From: Motacilla alba alba
Taxonomy: Eukaryota > Chordata > Aves > Passeriformes > Motacillidae
Direction of reading: 5' to 3'
DNA: 64,000 nucleotides
NCBI RefSeq assembly: GCF_015832195.1
Contig: NC_052018.1
Span: 34,686,115-34,750,114, forward strand
Below the pieces are notes generated by a model. That model was not told where the DNA came from and ran no database searches. It saw only the letters and a program-made list of their open reading frames with translations. Below, piece by piece: positions 50,676 through 64,000 of this stretch (its first letter is position 1; each line of letters starts with the position of its first letter). The position numbers were made by a program, and so were the translations under genes.

Positions 50676-53639
50676 ATCAATGCACAGACAGGAACATGTA
50701 ACGTGGTGGTCACAATTGCACAAACCATGAAGGCACCACAGAACCTGGGAAGTATATGAAGATGTGCTCACACGGTAGCCCTCAGTAGCTTAGATAAATG
50801 GGGGAAAAAAAAATCTTCCCTTGATGTAAAATAGAATAGATTTTCTTATATGCAGGCCCCAGGGAAGCAACTGGTAGGAAAGGTGCAGGTCATTGTTTGT
50901 ATCTACTGACAAATCCCTCCTTGTGGAACGTGAGCCCTGACTATAGAGCTAAAAAGGTAATAAGCTATTCTTTGACGGCAAAAAAAGTTTTAGAATTTGA
51001 ATCTAAGAGAGCATCTTGAATATGTTTAAATTTCCCATCTCCAGTTTTTGAACTTGTCTAGAATTGCCAGGCACTGATCATCACCGTGTGGATTGTTCCA
51101 ACCCTCTCACAGTCAAGAGCCAATACAAAATCCTTCAGAAATGAAAACAATTGTCATTTCATTTAATTTTTCTCTCTATGGTTCAGTACCTTCTGTGGCT
51201 TCAAGATGCATTTGATTGGTGGAAAATAGATTTTTATTTCTTGCATTTAGTTCTCTAATTTAAGAAAACAATGTTTTCACTGTCAGGACATAAACTTCAA
51301 TAAGCACTCTACCTTTAATTTTTTTGAACCATTGACTAATAAGGTATGTATTTCAGTCCATGTTTCTATAATAAAACTGACTGGTATTTGATCACAGACT
51401 AACCAACATTCTTGCCACAGATTTTGAAGCCACATCTAGACATAATACTAATTCTACTATCAAAACCAATTATGGAACAGTTCACCATTCTAAACCTTTA
51501 ACTCAGTCCCATCTGTGCATAAGTGAGAGAGGCTAATCTTTTTCTCCTTCTTTTTTTTAATTAAAAAATCTGTAAGGCCAAGGAACACAGTCAAATATGA
51601 CATTGATTTTATGTTCTTTTTCTCTTGCTCACTTGGGATGGCAGTGCTCAGAGCATGCCAGGCAACACTTGTTTAACATGATTCACATGTTGCTATTTTT
51701 TTTCTGTGAAATCCAACTCATTCTGTCATTGGTAGGACTAAATATCAAAAATATAAATCAGTGCAGTAGTTAAGGGTATAATATATTTAAAGAGTTTTAA
51801 AATAAGCTATAATTTAATTCAGCGATCTAACAATCAGTAAAGGCTAAGTCTTATTTTCCTACTTATGTGAGTTACTACATTGCAATGAGATTAGTCACCT
51901 AACATAAGTAGGAGTTGGTTCTGTAATAAATCTGCAAACACACAAAAAAAATTGAGTTAATCCTGAAATACCATTTTTAGCTTGCTCCCATTGTGTCTCT
52001 TTAATATTGTAGAGGTCTCCTAGTAGTGACAGCTTTAACCTTGGCTCTCCTGCTTTTTTGAGAGATGAAGCCAGCCCTTCATCTGAATGGTTTTTTCATA
52101 GTTTAATATCCTCATCCGTTTAACTTGAAAGCTAGGCTAAAAAAATGAATAATAAATTTGATGAGAGCTGGTTAAAGAAAACATTGCATTGAATCTGGAT
52201 TGCTCCCAGCCATCTTAATTGAGCAAAGGGAAATTTTCCAAATACACCTTCTATATTGGCTGACTGCCTTAGAAGTTCTCTGAAGCTAGAAGAAAAACTC
52301 CTTCCTCCCCAAATTAAAACACATATTGTAAGAAAAATCCCAAACTATTAAAATCTGTGGTGTAAAGTTACACCAGAAGTAATATAAACCAGATTCTTTC
52401 ATTACAAGCTGGCACTAGAATTAAGCTGTCTGGTTTGGTGCTGAAACAGATAACAGATTTCTAGTCTTAAGACTGTGTAATTTTGTATATTGATAAAAAA
52501 CCTGGTTTTTGAAAGAAAAAGTTCTCATTATATTTGGATACGTGTAAACTCTTAAAAGTACCAGCATTATTCCCTAACAATGTGGAAGTTGGTCTGCAAG
52601 GTCTGACCCCAAATTGAAGCTGGGGCTGCCAATACCTGAAAGCAGTTAGAGACAGCTGGTGGCATCAGAAGACTCAACTGCAGCATGGGTTATTTGATGA
52701 TTAACCCAAAATGCAGTGTTTCCTCAAGGCACATCATCCCTTTGATATATTACCCCATGGTCTGTAGTGGCCAGAGGTCTGCACAGCCTGATTTTCCAGC
52801 AGCAGTTGGAGGGCAGTGCAATAGGTAAGTTGATGACTGTCAGTGAAAAAAGTTCCAACCTTGTTATACTGGTGCTTTCTGACAGTGGGATGGGGTTTCC
52901 TCAACGTTAAGCTGCCAAGGAATTCCCTCTGGCGGTGGGAAGAGAGTCTAGGTGAGGCAAATCAGGCTGGTGGTGGCAAAGCCTCTCAGGGGCTTTTCCT
53001 GAGGTGGAGGAACAGCAGCACAAGGGCTGTGAGCAGTTGGCAGCATCCCTCGGCCATGAGCACTTTGAAATACAACATCTATGCATCATTTTGCAAAAAT
53101 CCCTTTTAAATTAGCAGGTTCTGGTTCTGCCTGTTATGGCACTCCCAGGATAGGGTCTACCAAACCCCCTGTTGGTGGCATGTCCAGGACCTTACGCCTT
53201 GCTCTGTAATGCAGTGTTACAAGGCAGCACATGTGGAATTGAAGGCAGTGTCTTCACGGTGTCTTCTTCAGTGTCTTCTTTGTATGTCATGTCCAACAAC
53301 AGCCTGTGCTCCCACCATGAGACCAAAGGCTTTTTCCACATGGAAAGAGTACCTGCTTCTCAGGAGCAGCAGGAACATGTGATTTTCATAGTAAGTAAGC
53401 CTGAGCAGAGAAAGGCAGCAAAAATATACATATTTAAAATGAAGGGGAGATATTGATTATTAGCTGGATGTGGTATTTCTGTCTGCTCACAACAGCAATC
53501 TGCCTTATCTTCTCTAGACATAATTCCCTGTACTTGTCACATAAATTGCAAGTTCATGGAACCTGCAATTTACCATTGGGTGTATGGCAATCACAGCCAA
53601 ATTATACTAAAAAATTAGTATACATGGAATTTAGTTTGC
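50676..53639. other. Intergenic, no gene seen
   Basis: AT-rich unique sequence. The frame at 52843-53109 has no motif or splice context to support a gene. Confidence 0.7.
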
Positions 53640-54010
53640 AATGGTGTGAGGGGATAGGATGGAGATGGTATGGAAAGTAATCTTACCCCTAAGGAGTTGC
53701 AGCTGGGCCAATTATCAAAAAATGAGAAGGCCTAGCTTCAACAGGCCACAGCTGTAATTAATAAGAAAAACAGGAGCTATAAAAGAGTGGGTTGGGTTGT
53801 TGAGAGGATGCACCCTGAAGTAGGAAGGGAGCTGGAGTCAGTTGGTTACCTGGTGAGAGAGAAAGGGTGTGCTCGGAGGAGCTGCTCACCAGAAAACACC
53901 GAAAAGGTACAAAACTTTTGTAAGAAAGACATGATAGTATAAAATTCCTGTTACATGTATGCATATATGACAACACAGAGGCATGTAATAAAAGAAAGTT
54001 TTTAAAGAGC
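53640..54010 (+). mobile_element. Possible old retroviral LTR fragment
   Basis: The segment has an LTR-like order: a U3-like part (CCCCTAAGGAGTTGCAGCTG, GGCCTAGCTTCAACAGGCCA), a TATA box at 53778-53784 (GCTATAAAAGAG), then about 215 bp to an AATAAA at 53997-54002. I recall similar sequence in songbird LTRs but cannot confirm it. No internal retroviral genes, primer site or target-site duplication were identified, and the ends are not defined. A chance promoter-like stretch remains possible. Confidence 0.4.
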
Positions 54011-57000
54011 TACTCAGTCTCTTAAAAGTTAGGGAGTGCCAAATTTCAAAGAGCAACTGGAATTCAATTTTTGGTAATATCATACCGAATGGCACAGTCA
54101 CATCCGTTTCCTGCAGTGCTCCTGCCTTGTTTGTCTGAAGGATGGATGGACCTCACTGAGGGACAAGCAACCAAATATTCCATTTTCTGTAAGCTCAAGC
54201 ATTACTTATACATTTTTTAACACAGTTATTCAGATCCTCTATTGAATTATTAATCTCCTCACGAGATTTACTGTGATGATCTCTTTGCAATATTTGCCAG
54301 CATTATTTAATGTATTTTTATTTGCATTTGCACTGTTATTATTTAATGTATCCTTATTCTTATTTGCATTGTTTACCAGTATTATTTAATGTATTCTTAC
54401 AGCTCTGCTTTGAGGTTACTCTTCCCATAATTTTATGTCCAGGGACCTGAGACAGAGAGACCTGAAGAACAGATGTGAAACCCAGAATTATCAAGTATTA
54501 TCTAAATTTGAGAATGCCCAATTTTAGAAACTCAGAGCCTGACTTTTTTTGGTGTGTTCAAGTTGCAGCTAGCAATTTTAAGTGCAGCTGTGAATGTTGA
54601 GCCTTTTTCTAATTTAGGCCCAGATGTCTCCAATTGGGCCACAAGAAAATGAAAAATGACAGAGGCAGGGATAGCATCAATCTCTCCAGGGCAGTATTCA
54701 ATTGCCTGCAGTCCCCTGCTTCATTTTCTGCACATTTTATAACTTCTGGAGCTCATGAAGCAGGAGTCACGCTGACAACAATGAGAACAGATACATAACC
54801 CTGAAACCCTCTCTAATTATTTGATTGCAGATAATTTTTTCCCAGCTTATTCAGTGCAGAGAAAGAATGATCTCCAGAAAAACACTGTAATGCAAACAGA
54901 GCAGGTTGCACATGCATTTCTAACTATTAAGAGCCTCACTTTTCAAATTCTGCCTTCTCTAGTGCATCAATAGAATTATCTTCATGCAAAATATTGAAAT
55001 AATTTCTTAATAAAAGGACTTTTTTTTTTTTTCTTATCACTCTTCTGCTCTGGAGAGAAATGGCCATGTGGCGAAAGCTTCCTAAGGCAAGAAATTAAGA
55101 AATTTATTTCCAGAATAAGTTCTGCCATAGACTTTCTTAGTGACCTTGGGCACTCCTTATCCTCGCTGTCATTCCCTTTCATCATCTTGAGGCTTGGACT
55201 AGCACAAGGGCTGCTTCAGGGTTGTTTTGTGGTGCTTGATTCATTATTCTTGGTAGAGGGTCAGATTCTTAGGTGCTATGAAAGTGTGAAGTATTGTGCA
55301 ACAGCATGCTGCAACAGAAGTGTCAAACACAAAGTGTTGTTATGAAATACTAATAATGGCATAATTGTATTAGGAAATAAACCCTTAAATTGTTTGTACG
55401 AGGTATCTTTATTAATATCACTGTTTTGCTTTGGCTTGAGCATGATGATTAGGTACCAAGGCCCTGATGGCAAATATAAAATGTGCAGCATCACTGCCTG
55501 GCTTCAGAGCTGTACTACACAGAAAAACAAGTAAATACACACTGTAGGACATACTGGGCTGTCCTACTCATTGATCGGAACTACTTGGTTGCCTGCACCA
55601 AAATATATTTTGATATAGTCCGAAGCAATCTTATACAAGGAACAAAAGTACTCAAGCTTGAGAACAGAGTTCTCAAGCTGTGTCTTCATGAGGGCCATGT
55701 GTTTGGGACAAGCAGCTCCCCAGGAGAACCCAGCACCACACAGGATGTACTTGAATGGGGTTGCAAGCAGCAGAAGTGTGGGAAGATAATGCTGTAGGTG
55801 GAGCTGGTGAGATGGATATTGAAATACCACAGAATTCTTTGATCATTTTAGAACATCGGGGAGAATTCAGGCAAAAAGCATGGAAACAAAATTTCTGGCA
55901 AAGGGTCAGAAACCACAGTTGTTAATTTGGGTAGATGTTGGAATTTTATAAAGAGATTAGATTCCTATAAATTGGTATCTTTCTGGGGAAAATAAGATGG
56001 GTAGGATAAGTCTCTTCAATTTGAGAAGGAAAGCTATAAAGACATCAGGACCTGGAATTTTAAACTAAGTAAGCTTAATAGGGTAAAATTCAGGGGGTTT
56101 TTAGTGGGCTGGTAACTAATCATGGGAATGTCCCCGCCAAGGATAGTGGTGGGTTTTCTGTCCTTTAGGAGTCACAGCTTGGATGCCATCTGGAGGATAG
56201 GCAGTAGTCCAAGACAAAAACATCAATATCAATGATATACAGGACAATATAATGATCCCTTTTGGCCTGACACTCCAGGAACTGAAGTTCACAGGAGTTC
56301 TGCCACTGACTTGAACGAAGACAGGATTTCATCTTCTGTTCCCGAGGCTTTAATAATAGAAAAGGTATTAATTACCTCCACTGAAATACAAGGAGTCAGA
56401 GTGATGTGCACTACCATGAAGAAAAGCTGCCAACAGAAGCAGCAATGATGCAAATTGAAACCAACTTTTTTTTTTTTTTTTAAGTGAGTATTTTCTGCAT
56501 TTCAGCTGCATAGTCTCTTGAAGCACATCTGTGTGGTCAGTTCTAATTATAGAGCTCTTCTGGGACACAACCCTGCGTACAGTGGGAACCAGAGCTGCAT
56601 TGGTGACTTTGAAAAGCAGCAGATGAGAGGGGGAGATCCCAGTGATACAGATTTTGCAAAAAGAATGGATGCAATTTTGGTAATTGAAGGCGAGGGAGGT
56701 TGTCAAAGATGGGTCAAATTGAAGGTCAACTACGTTCTCAGTGAAGAGAAGCAGGATTAACAGTAGTGGATAATTCTGGACTCTGGAGATGACTGCATCT
56801 CTGTCAAAGAGCCAAGAGAAAAGACAGATTCTTCTGCTTCAGTGGGGTTGACTATTGCTTCAACTTCAGAAACTGGCTTATTTGTATGTCTGCATTTAGG
56901 TGCCTTGCCAGAAGTGAGGCTGCTGGCTATGTACTAGTTTCTGTTAATAAGACACATTTGAATGTTACAAATCTTCACATTTTCTATTTCTTTCTGTCTC

Positions 57001-60000
57001 TGTTGAGGGAGTGGGGGTGATGTACCATGGCAGCAGCATACTCTGCTTATTAATGGCTGATGAGTTATTTACCTTCTTCCATGGAAAGAAGAGCTAGAAA
57101 ACTTTCTATAATAAAAACAAATTTGGTCTGGTCTAAAAATAATATATATTAAAGGTCCAATACAGGAAATACTCTGATGATACTGAAGGAATACTTTTGA
57201 TTTTCCTGTTTTCATTTGGATTTGCATTTTGAGGCACTAGTTAATGAAATGCAAGAGGTCCCTCTAAGGTATGAACAGAATCCAGTGAAGCATGGATGCG
57301 TACCCAGAGTGAGTGCACACCTGCAGACAAAACCACAAACATGTAATTGATCAAAATTAAGCAACCTGTAAAAGGATTTCAATATCAACTATTTTTAATG
57401 GTATATATAGTGAAGCCATCAGTACAGGCAAAGAATAATGGTTAATGCTATGCTTTAGATCTTTGAAAATGAAGAGAAAAGAAAAGCATAAATCAATGGG
57501 TTCCAGTTTATCAGTTCTGCCTGGTATGTGCCTTTCTCAGAAAATCCTGAAATTCCAAACTGAGTTTGTGACAACCTCATTCTGGAACAAAGATTATGTG
57601 ACTGCTCCACTGAATCAGTGCTTCACTGAGTCAGTGATTCACTATCACATTTTATTTGCATGAAGTTGCACTGTCTTTTCATGATAATTAGAACTAGGAC
57701 GTACAAATTTTGCCTTGCTCTTTTCTGACTTGGCCTATGATCTAAATTATTCACGTAGTATCAGTGCTTCTTGATCTTCTTATCCAAAAATACAACGGCA
57801 GTTAAACCATGCCAAGAATCACTTCAATGGAAATATTTGTATTTTTCAAGTTCCTTGCACCTTTCTGCTCCCTTATCTGTTTTTTTTTCCTTTCTCTCAG
57901 GTGATAGGAGAATGACAGCATGTCAGAGAGATCTGGCTGGTCCAGCTGTACTTCTGCCTCTGGGCTAAATTGGAAAATAAGATAATTGAATAAAAGTCTT
58001 CTTAAGAAATATCTATGATTACGGGATTATTAGGGGATAGTTTTACTATCACTGACCAAATTCAGACATGACAGCACCATATCAAATCCTATTTTCTGTA
58101 CATTTGGTAATACAAAAACCATCAAAGTCTTTATAAGTACTGATGAAATGTTACATCTACTCACCATGAGAAGAAAAGGTCCCAGTACTGCAATGTTTTT
58201 GGTCATTTGACAGCTTCATGAAATTAAACTTTCTCTTTCAGTGTGACTGCACCCACTTTTGCTATATTCACAGCTGGCTTTTATTTCTCCTTAATATCTC
58301 TTTAATATTCTATACATTTTTCTTATATGGTGTTTGTGGATACACATCCCCTTTTTTTTTTTAAATTTCTACTCCCCAGCTACATTTATTGCTTTCTATT
58401 ACACATATATCTCTTACATAGTTTAGGCAACTAGCATTGTTTCATTGCATTTGGTTCCTTCTGATCCTGGAATACTTGAAAGCCATACTTCTTGCTAAGT
58501 ATCATCATTTTCTAAAATCTAGAAAAGTAATTTAGGGCTTATATGCAAAGCAAATGTCATGAATAGTGAGGGGCTTTCAAATTCTGGACCTTGAAGCCCC
58601 TGCCTAGTAATAGTCTGGTTCTTGTGCCATCTAAAGCAGTGTAACTATTGATGTGACAGAGCTAATCCTACTCAAAACACAGGAGTGCATCTTCCATGCC
58701 CCTTCTTTGGTTCACACACAATACATGCAGATGTACAAGACCTTCACTTGAGTATTACATCAGGAACCTCACTGATGTTGTCAGCAGATGTGCTGCATGG
58801 GTAAACATCAGATGACTGAAACCATCGATTTGGATCTGCAGACAATTTTTGAATAATTAGGCCATTTAAATAACCAGTTAAAATATCCTTCTTTTAAATT
58901 CAGCAGAAGTTCCCGCAACCTAAACTGACTAACCATTATTGCAGCCATTAGTCATGTCAGTAGAAATTATTGGTGCAATATTATGAGTAACTGGAGGAAA
59001 TTCTGAAATCTGTTTAGTGTAGACTGCACCAGCTGTTTGTGGTTGCTCAGAGAAGATGGCAATGCAGCCAGTGGGGTCCAGCTCAGGACAATGCACCTGA
59101 ATTTAAGCACCTACCGTTGCCCACACACAGGTATCTAGAGCCTTTTGAATATCCCTTGAGCATCCTGCTGGGGCCTCAGCTCCAGCTGCAGATGGGTTTG
59201 GGTCTCCTGCAGGTCTTGCTGTCACATATGGTAGCTCTATGTGGATGAGTGAGATACACAGGGGCATCTTGAATAGCACAAGCTGCTGGCTTGTGGGTGC
59301 TGCATCCCGGCTCCTACCCTCTCTCAGTGGCTGTAGGAGTTTGGACAATTGTCTCACATGTAGACATTGATATGCAGACATCTATCTGCAGGTGTTTGCC
59401 TCCTTCCTTGTATGCAATTGAGGGAGAGAGATCCATTTCAAGAGTTTGTTTACACATACCTAGGGTTGCTCCTAGCTCTGATATGCTCTACAGAGCACAT
59501 TTCTCCACAGATACTTTGGGAGGTCTCACAGCTGTCCACAAATTCAGAGTCAGACCCTGGGACTGAACCAAGAGGGAGAAGAGAGAAGACACAGACCTCT
59601 GCCTTGGCATGGGCAAGCTCTGCAGGCAGTGTTGGGTTTGTCAGCAGCACTGACTACTCCCCTCAGAGGAGCTGCTGGTGGGGCAGGAGTTGATGGAGAG
59701 CAGTGCTTGCCAAGAGATGAATATGCAAACCACAGACACACTGCAGCACAGCTGGGGGTGGGCTTGTCCACTCCGTGGTTTCTGCATCTGAGAGCTGTCT
59801 TTGCAAAGCCATGGGCATGGCCAGACAACATTCCTAAAACAACACAATGCTCTCTGGCTGTGGCACTGAAGGCTGGCTGTCCTTGAGGATGCGTGGGAGG
59901 AAAAAGGGAGTGACCCAGGAACTGACATCTATGATGAACTTATCATTTGTGTCAGAAAACAAATACCGTGTCTTCTCTAGCACTCTGCTTCCTTTTCTCA

Positions 60001-60770
60001 GTGAAGAAGAAACTAACTTCCTAACTTCCTAGGAAGTTTCCTAACTCCACACCCCAAATTAATATTCTGTGCTTTGTATTCAAAGGCCAATCTGAAATTA
60101 TTTAGCCACTCCAGAAGGTACTAACAGCCTTTAGGAGCTCACGTGCAGCATCAAACAGCTGGCAGAAAAGTGACACGGTAATATCCATGGACAGATATAT
60201 GCATCGTGTATCAGTGTCATTGCTGATCTCATTAAACTCATCCATATGCATGCTTCTCTTCCTAAAATGATCCTGGGGTGTGGGAGCCAGTCTCTGGCCA
60301 TAGATGGCACCAAACAACCACGAGCGAAGCAATCCCTTCTCGCAGACAGAGCAGCCGGCTGAGGCTGCAGCCGGGACAGCCCCAGCAAACTGACTGCCAG
60401 GAACATCACAACTTCTTCTTCCAAGACACGATTCTGTGTATTACCCCAAATCAAATAACCTTTCTGAGTGTCACAATTATCTTTACCTGTTTAATTCTCC
60501 TCCCTACCCTCGGGTTATTTCTTTTTAAATACAACAGCATATAGAAAGTCCTACTACAGTCACAGATAGAGAATATTGACTCTTGGAAAAAGTGTGGAAC
60601 AGGACCAGTGCTGCCTTGAAGATCTAGCAGTCTGAATAGGTTTTTGCAAAGGGTTGTATGCCATGATGCCTAATTTTTATATTTTCATGCAATTAGGTAA
60701 AGTAATCCTATTAATAAAATGATGAAGCCATATTTTAAAACATAATTATTGGTTTTTATTCCAACAATAG
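54011..60770. other. Intergenic, no gene seen
   Basis: It includes a three-fold imperfect repeat at 54300-54400, poly(T) runs near 55020 and 56467, and a less AT-rich block at about 59040-59950 with overlapping short frames on both strands. None of these resembles a known protein. A 16-bp palindrome AACTTCCTAGGAAGTT lies at 60023-60038. Confidence 0.7.
54300..54400. repeat. Three-copy imperfect tandem repeat, about 40 bp
   Basis: TATTATTTAATGTA or a close variant recurs three times at 36-43-bp spacing, with TATTTGCATT between copies. Confidence 0.8.
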
Positions 60771-60809
60771 TTACTTGGATCTGTTACTTGGATGTGTTAC
60801 CTGGATGTG
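60771..60809. repeat. 13-bp tandem repeat, three copies
   Basis: TTACTTGGATCTG, TTACTTGGATGTG and TTACCTGGATGTG lie in direct succession. Confidence 0.95.
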
Positions 60810-63479
60810 TTCTCCTGTGCCTCTCTGAAACTTAGAGAGTTTTTCATTTCCAGCCCAAATTAATTTGTAGTCATGCTATTCTTTTTCATTTCTGTACCAA
60901 TTTTGTCTTTTAGTTTAAATAGCTCTTCTCCCTACCCAGTATTTCCTGCTCAACAGAGCTTCCCACCATTAGATAGTGTAACTTGCAGCCACATAGCCAC
61001 AGGCTTAGGAGGAAGGCATTTGTTCATCTAGCCATCACTTCTGTACCCTGAAGATATGCCCAGAGGTTTTCCCTTCTTGTCTCCCAACAAAATATCCATC
61101 TGCCATTGGGGCTAGAGCAAAGAGCTCATGGACTGGGCAAAGTGCTTATAAAGACATCAGCTTGATGAGGCCATCTGGAGGGCAGGGGTTGGGTAAGGTC
61201 AGGGGAGGGATGAGTAGGGAATAATCAGGAAAGGGAAGAAGTGAGGGCATGGGATCTCTAAAGAAGATGTGATGGGTTGAACAGTGCTGCAAGATAGCTT
61301 GGGGCACACTCTCCTGACTAGCTTTGGGGGCTTCTGTCATTGCCAGCTGCAGGCATACCAGGGAGACTAGAAAACAAATATTTTGGGTCACGCATGAGGT
61401 CAAAGCCTTTTTCAACTCACTTTGTGCTATTATCTGTTGTCTGGAGTCTTGCCAGTAGGGTCATCAGTCTCCTGCAGCTCACTGGCCTGATGGTCCCCTG
61501 ACCTGCTGGTGTCTCACAGCTCTGTGCACCTTGGAGCCCACCCATTCCCCAAACCTGGACACTAAATGGATCCCAGGGCTCATCTCCATTATTTCTCAGA
61601 ATACACTCTCTAATCATTTGCTTGCCTTCAAGCACATTGTGCCATTATTCTCCATCCTTTCTCCTTCCCTCAGTTATGGCCACTCCTCTCACAGTGCCCT
61701 CCTTGCACAGCTGTGCTAACAGCTTTTTCCATTTGGGAGGCTTATTACAAACATTGCAAGGGTAGAGTCAGGCTTCTCTCCTCTCTGAAATAGGTCATTT
61801 ATTCTGAAATTAGAAAAGTTAGATGAAAATTAAACAACAATCTGAAAAGCAGGCAAAACTGGGAACTCATTTTCAATACTTACCCAGAGGTGGGCAATTT
61901 GTGCAGAGCTGCTATAATTTGGTCCAGCTTTACTACTCTCTTTTCAAACTTAATTGCATATATTGAATGAAGTTTTGTGTATCCATACTTAAGAATGGAG
62001 GCAAGAAAGACTGCATATTGCTAGGTCTGAATGTCTGCTTTCATAATCCTCAACTCGGATGCACGGTATTACATTTGGAAGACTCCTTTCCTTTCATTAC
62101 AGGTCCATTTCATTTTAGTCAACAAATGTTGACTGAGACTGAATGATTGCTACTGGGACTAAAAAGAGGAAAGTACTACATGAATATGGAAACAGGTTAA
62201 GCAAATTTATTTTGAAAACACAAATTTGGATTTTTAACTCTTTGTTTGCATGTCATTAAACAATAGATAATAAGTTCCAGAGATCAGGGGGTTTGTGTGT
62301 ATTCTGTAGAACACTTTAGCTATGGAATAAATTATAGTTGTATTGTGAGTTTTGCCTTGGTAAAAGTGCAACAAAAAGTGCAGAAGTAGAATATTAAAAA
62401 GGTTCAATTGGCTTAGCCCAAAATTTTTGTATTAACAGTGACTCCCTCTGAATTAAGAAGACAATATTTTCAGCTTCAGCTTGGAATTTATTTTCTGTAA
62501 ATTCCTTCACAGAAACTAAGTCCAAATCAGAGTACCAGATAAATTCCCCTGCAGATCCCAGGACACCTAGCATCCAACTGCTGTCTTTTAGACAGTCTGA
62601 ATATTACCTGGCTTCCAAAACCTAAGAGCAGGTTTTGTATGACCTCAGGCAGCAAAACCATCTCCACATGCACAGGCAGGTAGAGTGTTCCCAATGTCCT
62701 CAACATGCCTGAGCTCACAGAAGATGAAAAGACTCCCCTGTCAGGCCCCAGAGGTATTTGGAGCATGTACTGCTGGTGGCATGGAAGGTGTTATTTTTTC
62801 CTCACCCTGAAGCCTTGAAGCGTGAGATTTGATTATAATCACTGTCCCATTGCAGAGCTGCAGAGAATTTATGAGTATCAAGAGCATGGCAGAATGTTTC
62901 CTTTTCTCTGTAGAAGACCACCAGTGGGTGTATAGGGTGACCCTCAGATTTGAAGTGCACACACACAGACACACACAGCTTTCCCTACCACACCCACAGG
63001 CAGGAGGGAGACAGCTAATTCACCTGAAAGCATGTAAGCAGCATCATGTAAGCAGCATCTCTTTCTCTCCTGGGTGAAGCATTGAGGCGTTCACTCCTCT
63101 TTCTGTTCAGCTAAGCTCAGAGGGAAATTCCTGAACCACATTTTGTTTCTATTTCCAAGAGTGGAACCACTATGGCTTCTGCATATGAGACGTGGTTTTC
63201 CAATGACCTCTCACCTTTCTTTTGTGAAAGGTTTTTCCTAATCTCTGGATTACTTGTGGATCTCTTCTCAAGACTGGTGCAGTGTGGGGAACTCTCCCAG
63301 CTGGGCTGAGGGGGGGACAGGTTTGCCCCCTCATTTGCAGGCCATCTTCATCCTGACATGACCTCTCCTTCCTTACAGCACCATGATTTGTCTTTCTTAT
63401 TTTCCCATTTCTTCTCCTTGGAGCTGCTAACTTCCAGCATATTCTCTTACACTGAAAATGTGTAGAAATATGCTTTTCC
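60810..63479. other. Intergenic, no gene seen
   Basis: Unique sequence with a 14-bp tandem duplication CATGTAAGCAGCAT at 63031-63058. No exon, RNA gene or mobile element was recognised. Confidence 0.7.
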
Positions 63480-63499
63480 CCCCAGTAATTGGATCTTTC

Positions 63500-63790
63500 T
63501 TTTGTAGATATTAGAGCAAACCCTACTGCATCAGCACCGTGTATGCAGCAGACCCAGAGTGATAAGTAACTGAATCCTGGTACACATTACCAGTGCAATC
63601 TTCTGAGATCCAAAATCTTGCCAGCAAAGACTTTGTGACTCATCCTGTGAGCCATCAACTTAAATGCTGAATAGCCTTGGACCAGAAACTGAGTATTGGG
63701 AGACATCAAAACCTGCCCAATTCATAGGAGATTTCCATTTTCATCTACCTTGGGACCTGTCTGTAAATTTCTGGATCCAGAAAGAAGCTT
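63500..63790 (-). mobile_element. Degenerate CR1 LINE, reverse-transcriptase region
   Basis: Read on the minus strand, GACAGGTCCCAAGGT is followed at the expected spacing by GATGTCTCCCAATACTCAGT, then TTCTGGTCCAAGGCTATTCA and GCATTTAAGTTGATG. This parallels CR1 DNA encoding the [20 protein letters not shown] motif of its reverse transcriptase. Frameshifts and substitutions make it non-coding. The boundaries are approximate. The similarity is judged by eye against remembered CR1 sequence. Confidence 0.6.
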
Positions 63791-64000
63791 TTGGATCTAA
63801 ACATAAATATAAGTAATATAAATTAAATATGTTAATACATATTAGATACATATCAATATACTAAATATGCATAGATACTTTGCCAAAACCCAAGCAGATG
63901 CTATTGGCATATTGTCACTATTGTCCAAACTGTAGCTAAATCAAAGACAGTGAAATTTGATTTAAGAATATCTATCTGCCATGAAGCTGTGGCATTGATT

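Noticed and set aside
59039..59950. Cluster of overlapping 60-108 codon frames on both strands
   Set aside because: Frames overlap on both strands with no consistent codon bias, splice sites or motifs. Probably a chance effect of somewhat higher GC.
1..64000. CRISPR arrays, operons, riboswitches, tRNA or rRNA genes
   Set aside because: No regularly spaced direct repeats with unique spacers, no tRNA A/B boxes noticed, and the gene structure is vertebrate. A covariance-model scan was not possible.

Overview
The window is vertebrate nuclear DNA, most likely from a bird. One typical avian CR1 3' end lies at 11351-11660, a decayed CR1 reverse-transcriptase fragment lies near 63500-63790, and interspersed repeats are otherwise sparse. 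The genes are split into short exons with GT-AG introns and the one promoter is a CpG island. Nothing bacterial or phage-like is present. The species cannot be fixed from the sequence alone.

One gene is clear. The minus strand carries the 5' part of SNAP91, which encodes the neuronal clathrin assembly protein AP180. Twelve ordinary coding exons plus one 6-nt microexon run from the start codon at 36581 down to 1997. Every junction has GT and AG, and the reading phase carries through all of them, giving 382 codons plus one base (384 with the microexon). They encode the whole N-terminal ANTH domain (exons 1-9), which binds PI(4,5)P2 and synaptobrevin, and the start of the disordered clathrin/AP-2 binding tail, with DLF and DLL motifs in exons 11 and 12. 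The rest of the tail must lie beyond position 1; I could not find the next exon in 1-1996.

Layout: 1-1996 is partial intron 12. From 1997 to 18197 there are eleven coding exons and the microexon, separated by introns of 0.4-3.2 kb. 18198-36451 is the 18-kb intron 1, with a perfect 110-bp tandem duplication. 36452-36581 is the coding part of exon 1. About 36350-37780 is the CpG-island promoter. 37781-64000 is upstream intergenic DNA with no gene I can support; it holds simple repeats, short tandem duplications, a possible old LTR near 53640-54010, a TAAT-rich stretch near 46900-47160, and the CR1 relic at the far end.

The most interesting feature is the microexon TGAAGG at 5646-5651. With it the protein reads GNNEGSGAP, as I recall for mammalian AP180; without it, GNKSGAP. 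It has a consensus donor and TGC motifs just upstream, as in SRRM4-dependent neural microexons. Also notable are a pure (GCT)8 polyalanine run in exon 12 and a G-quadruplex motif in the sense strand of intron 11.
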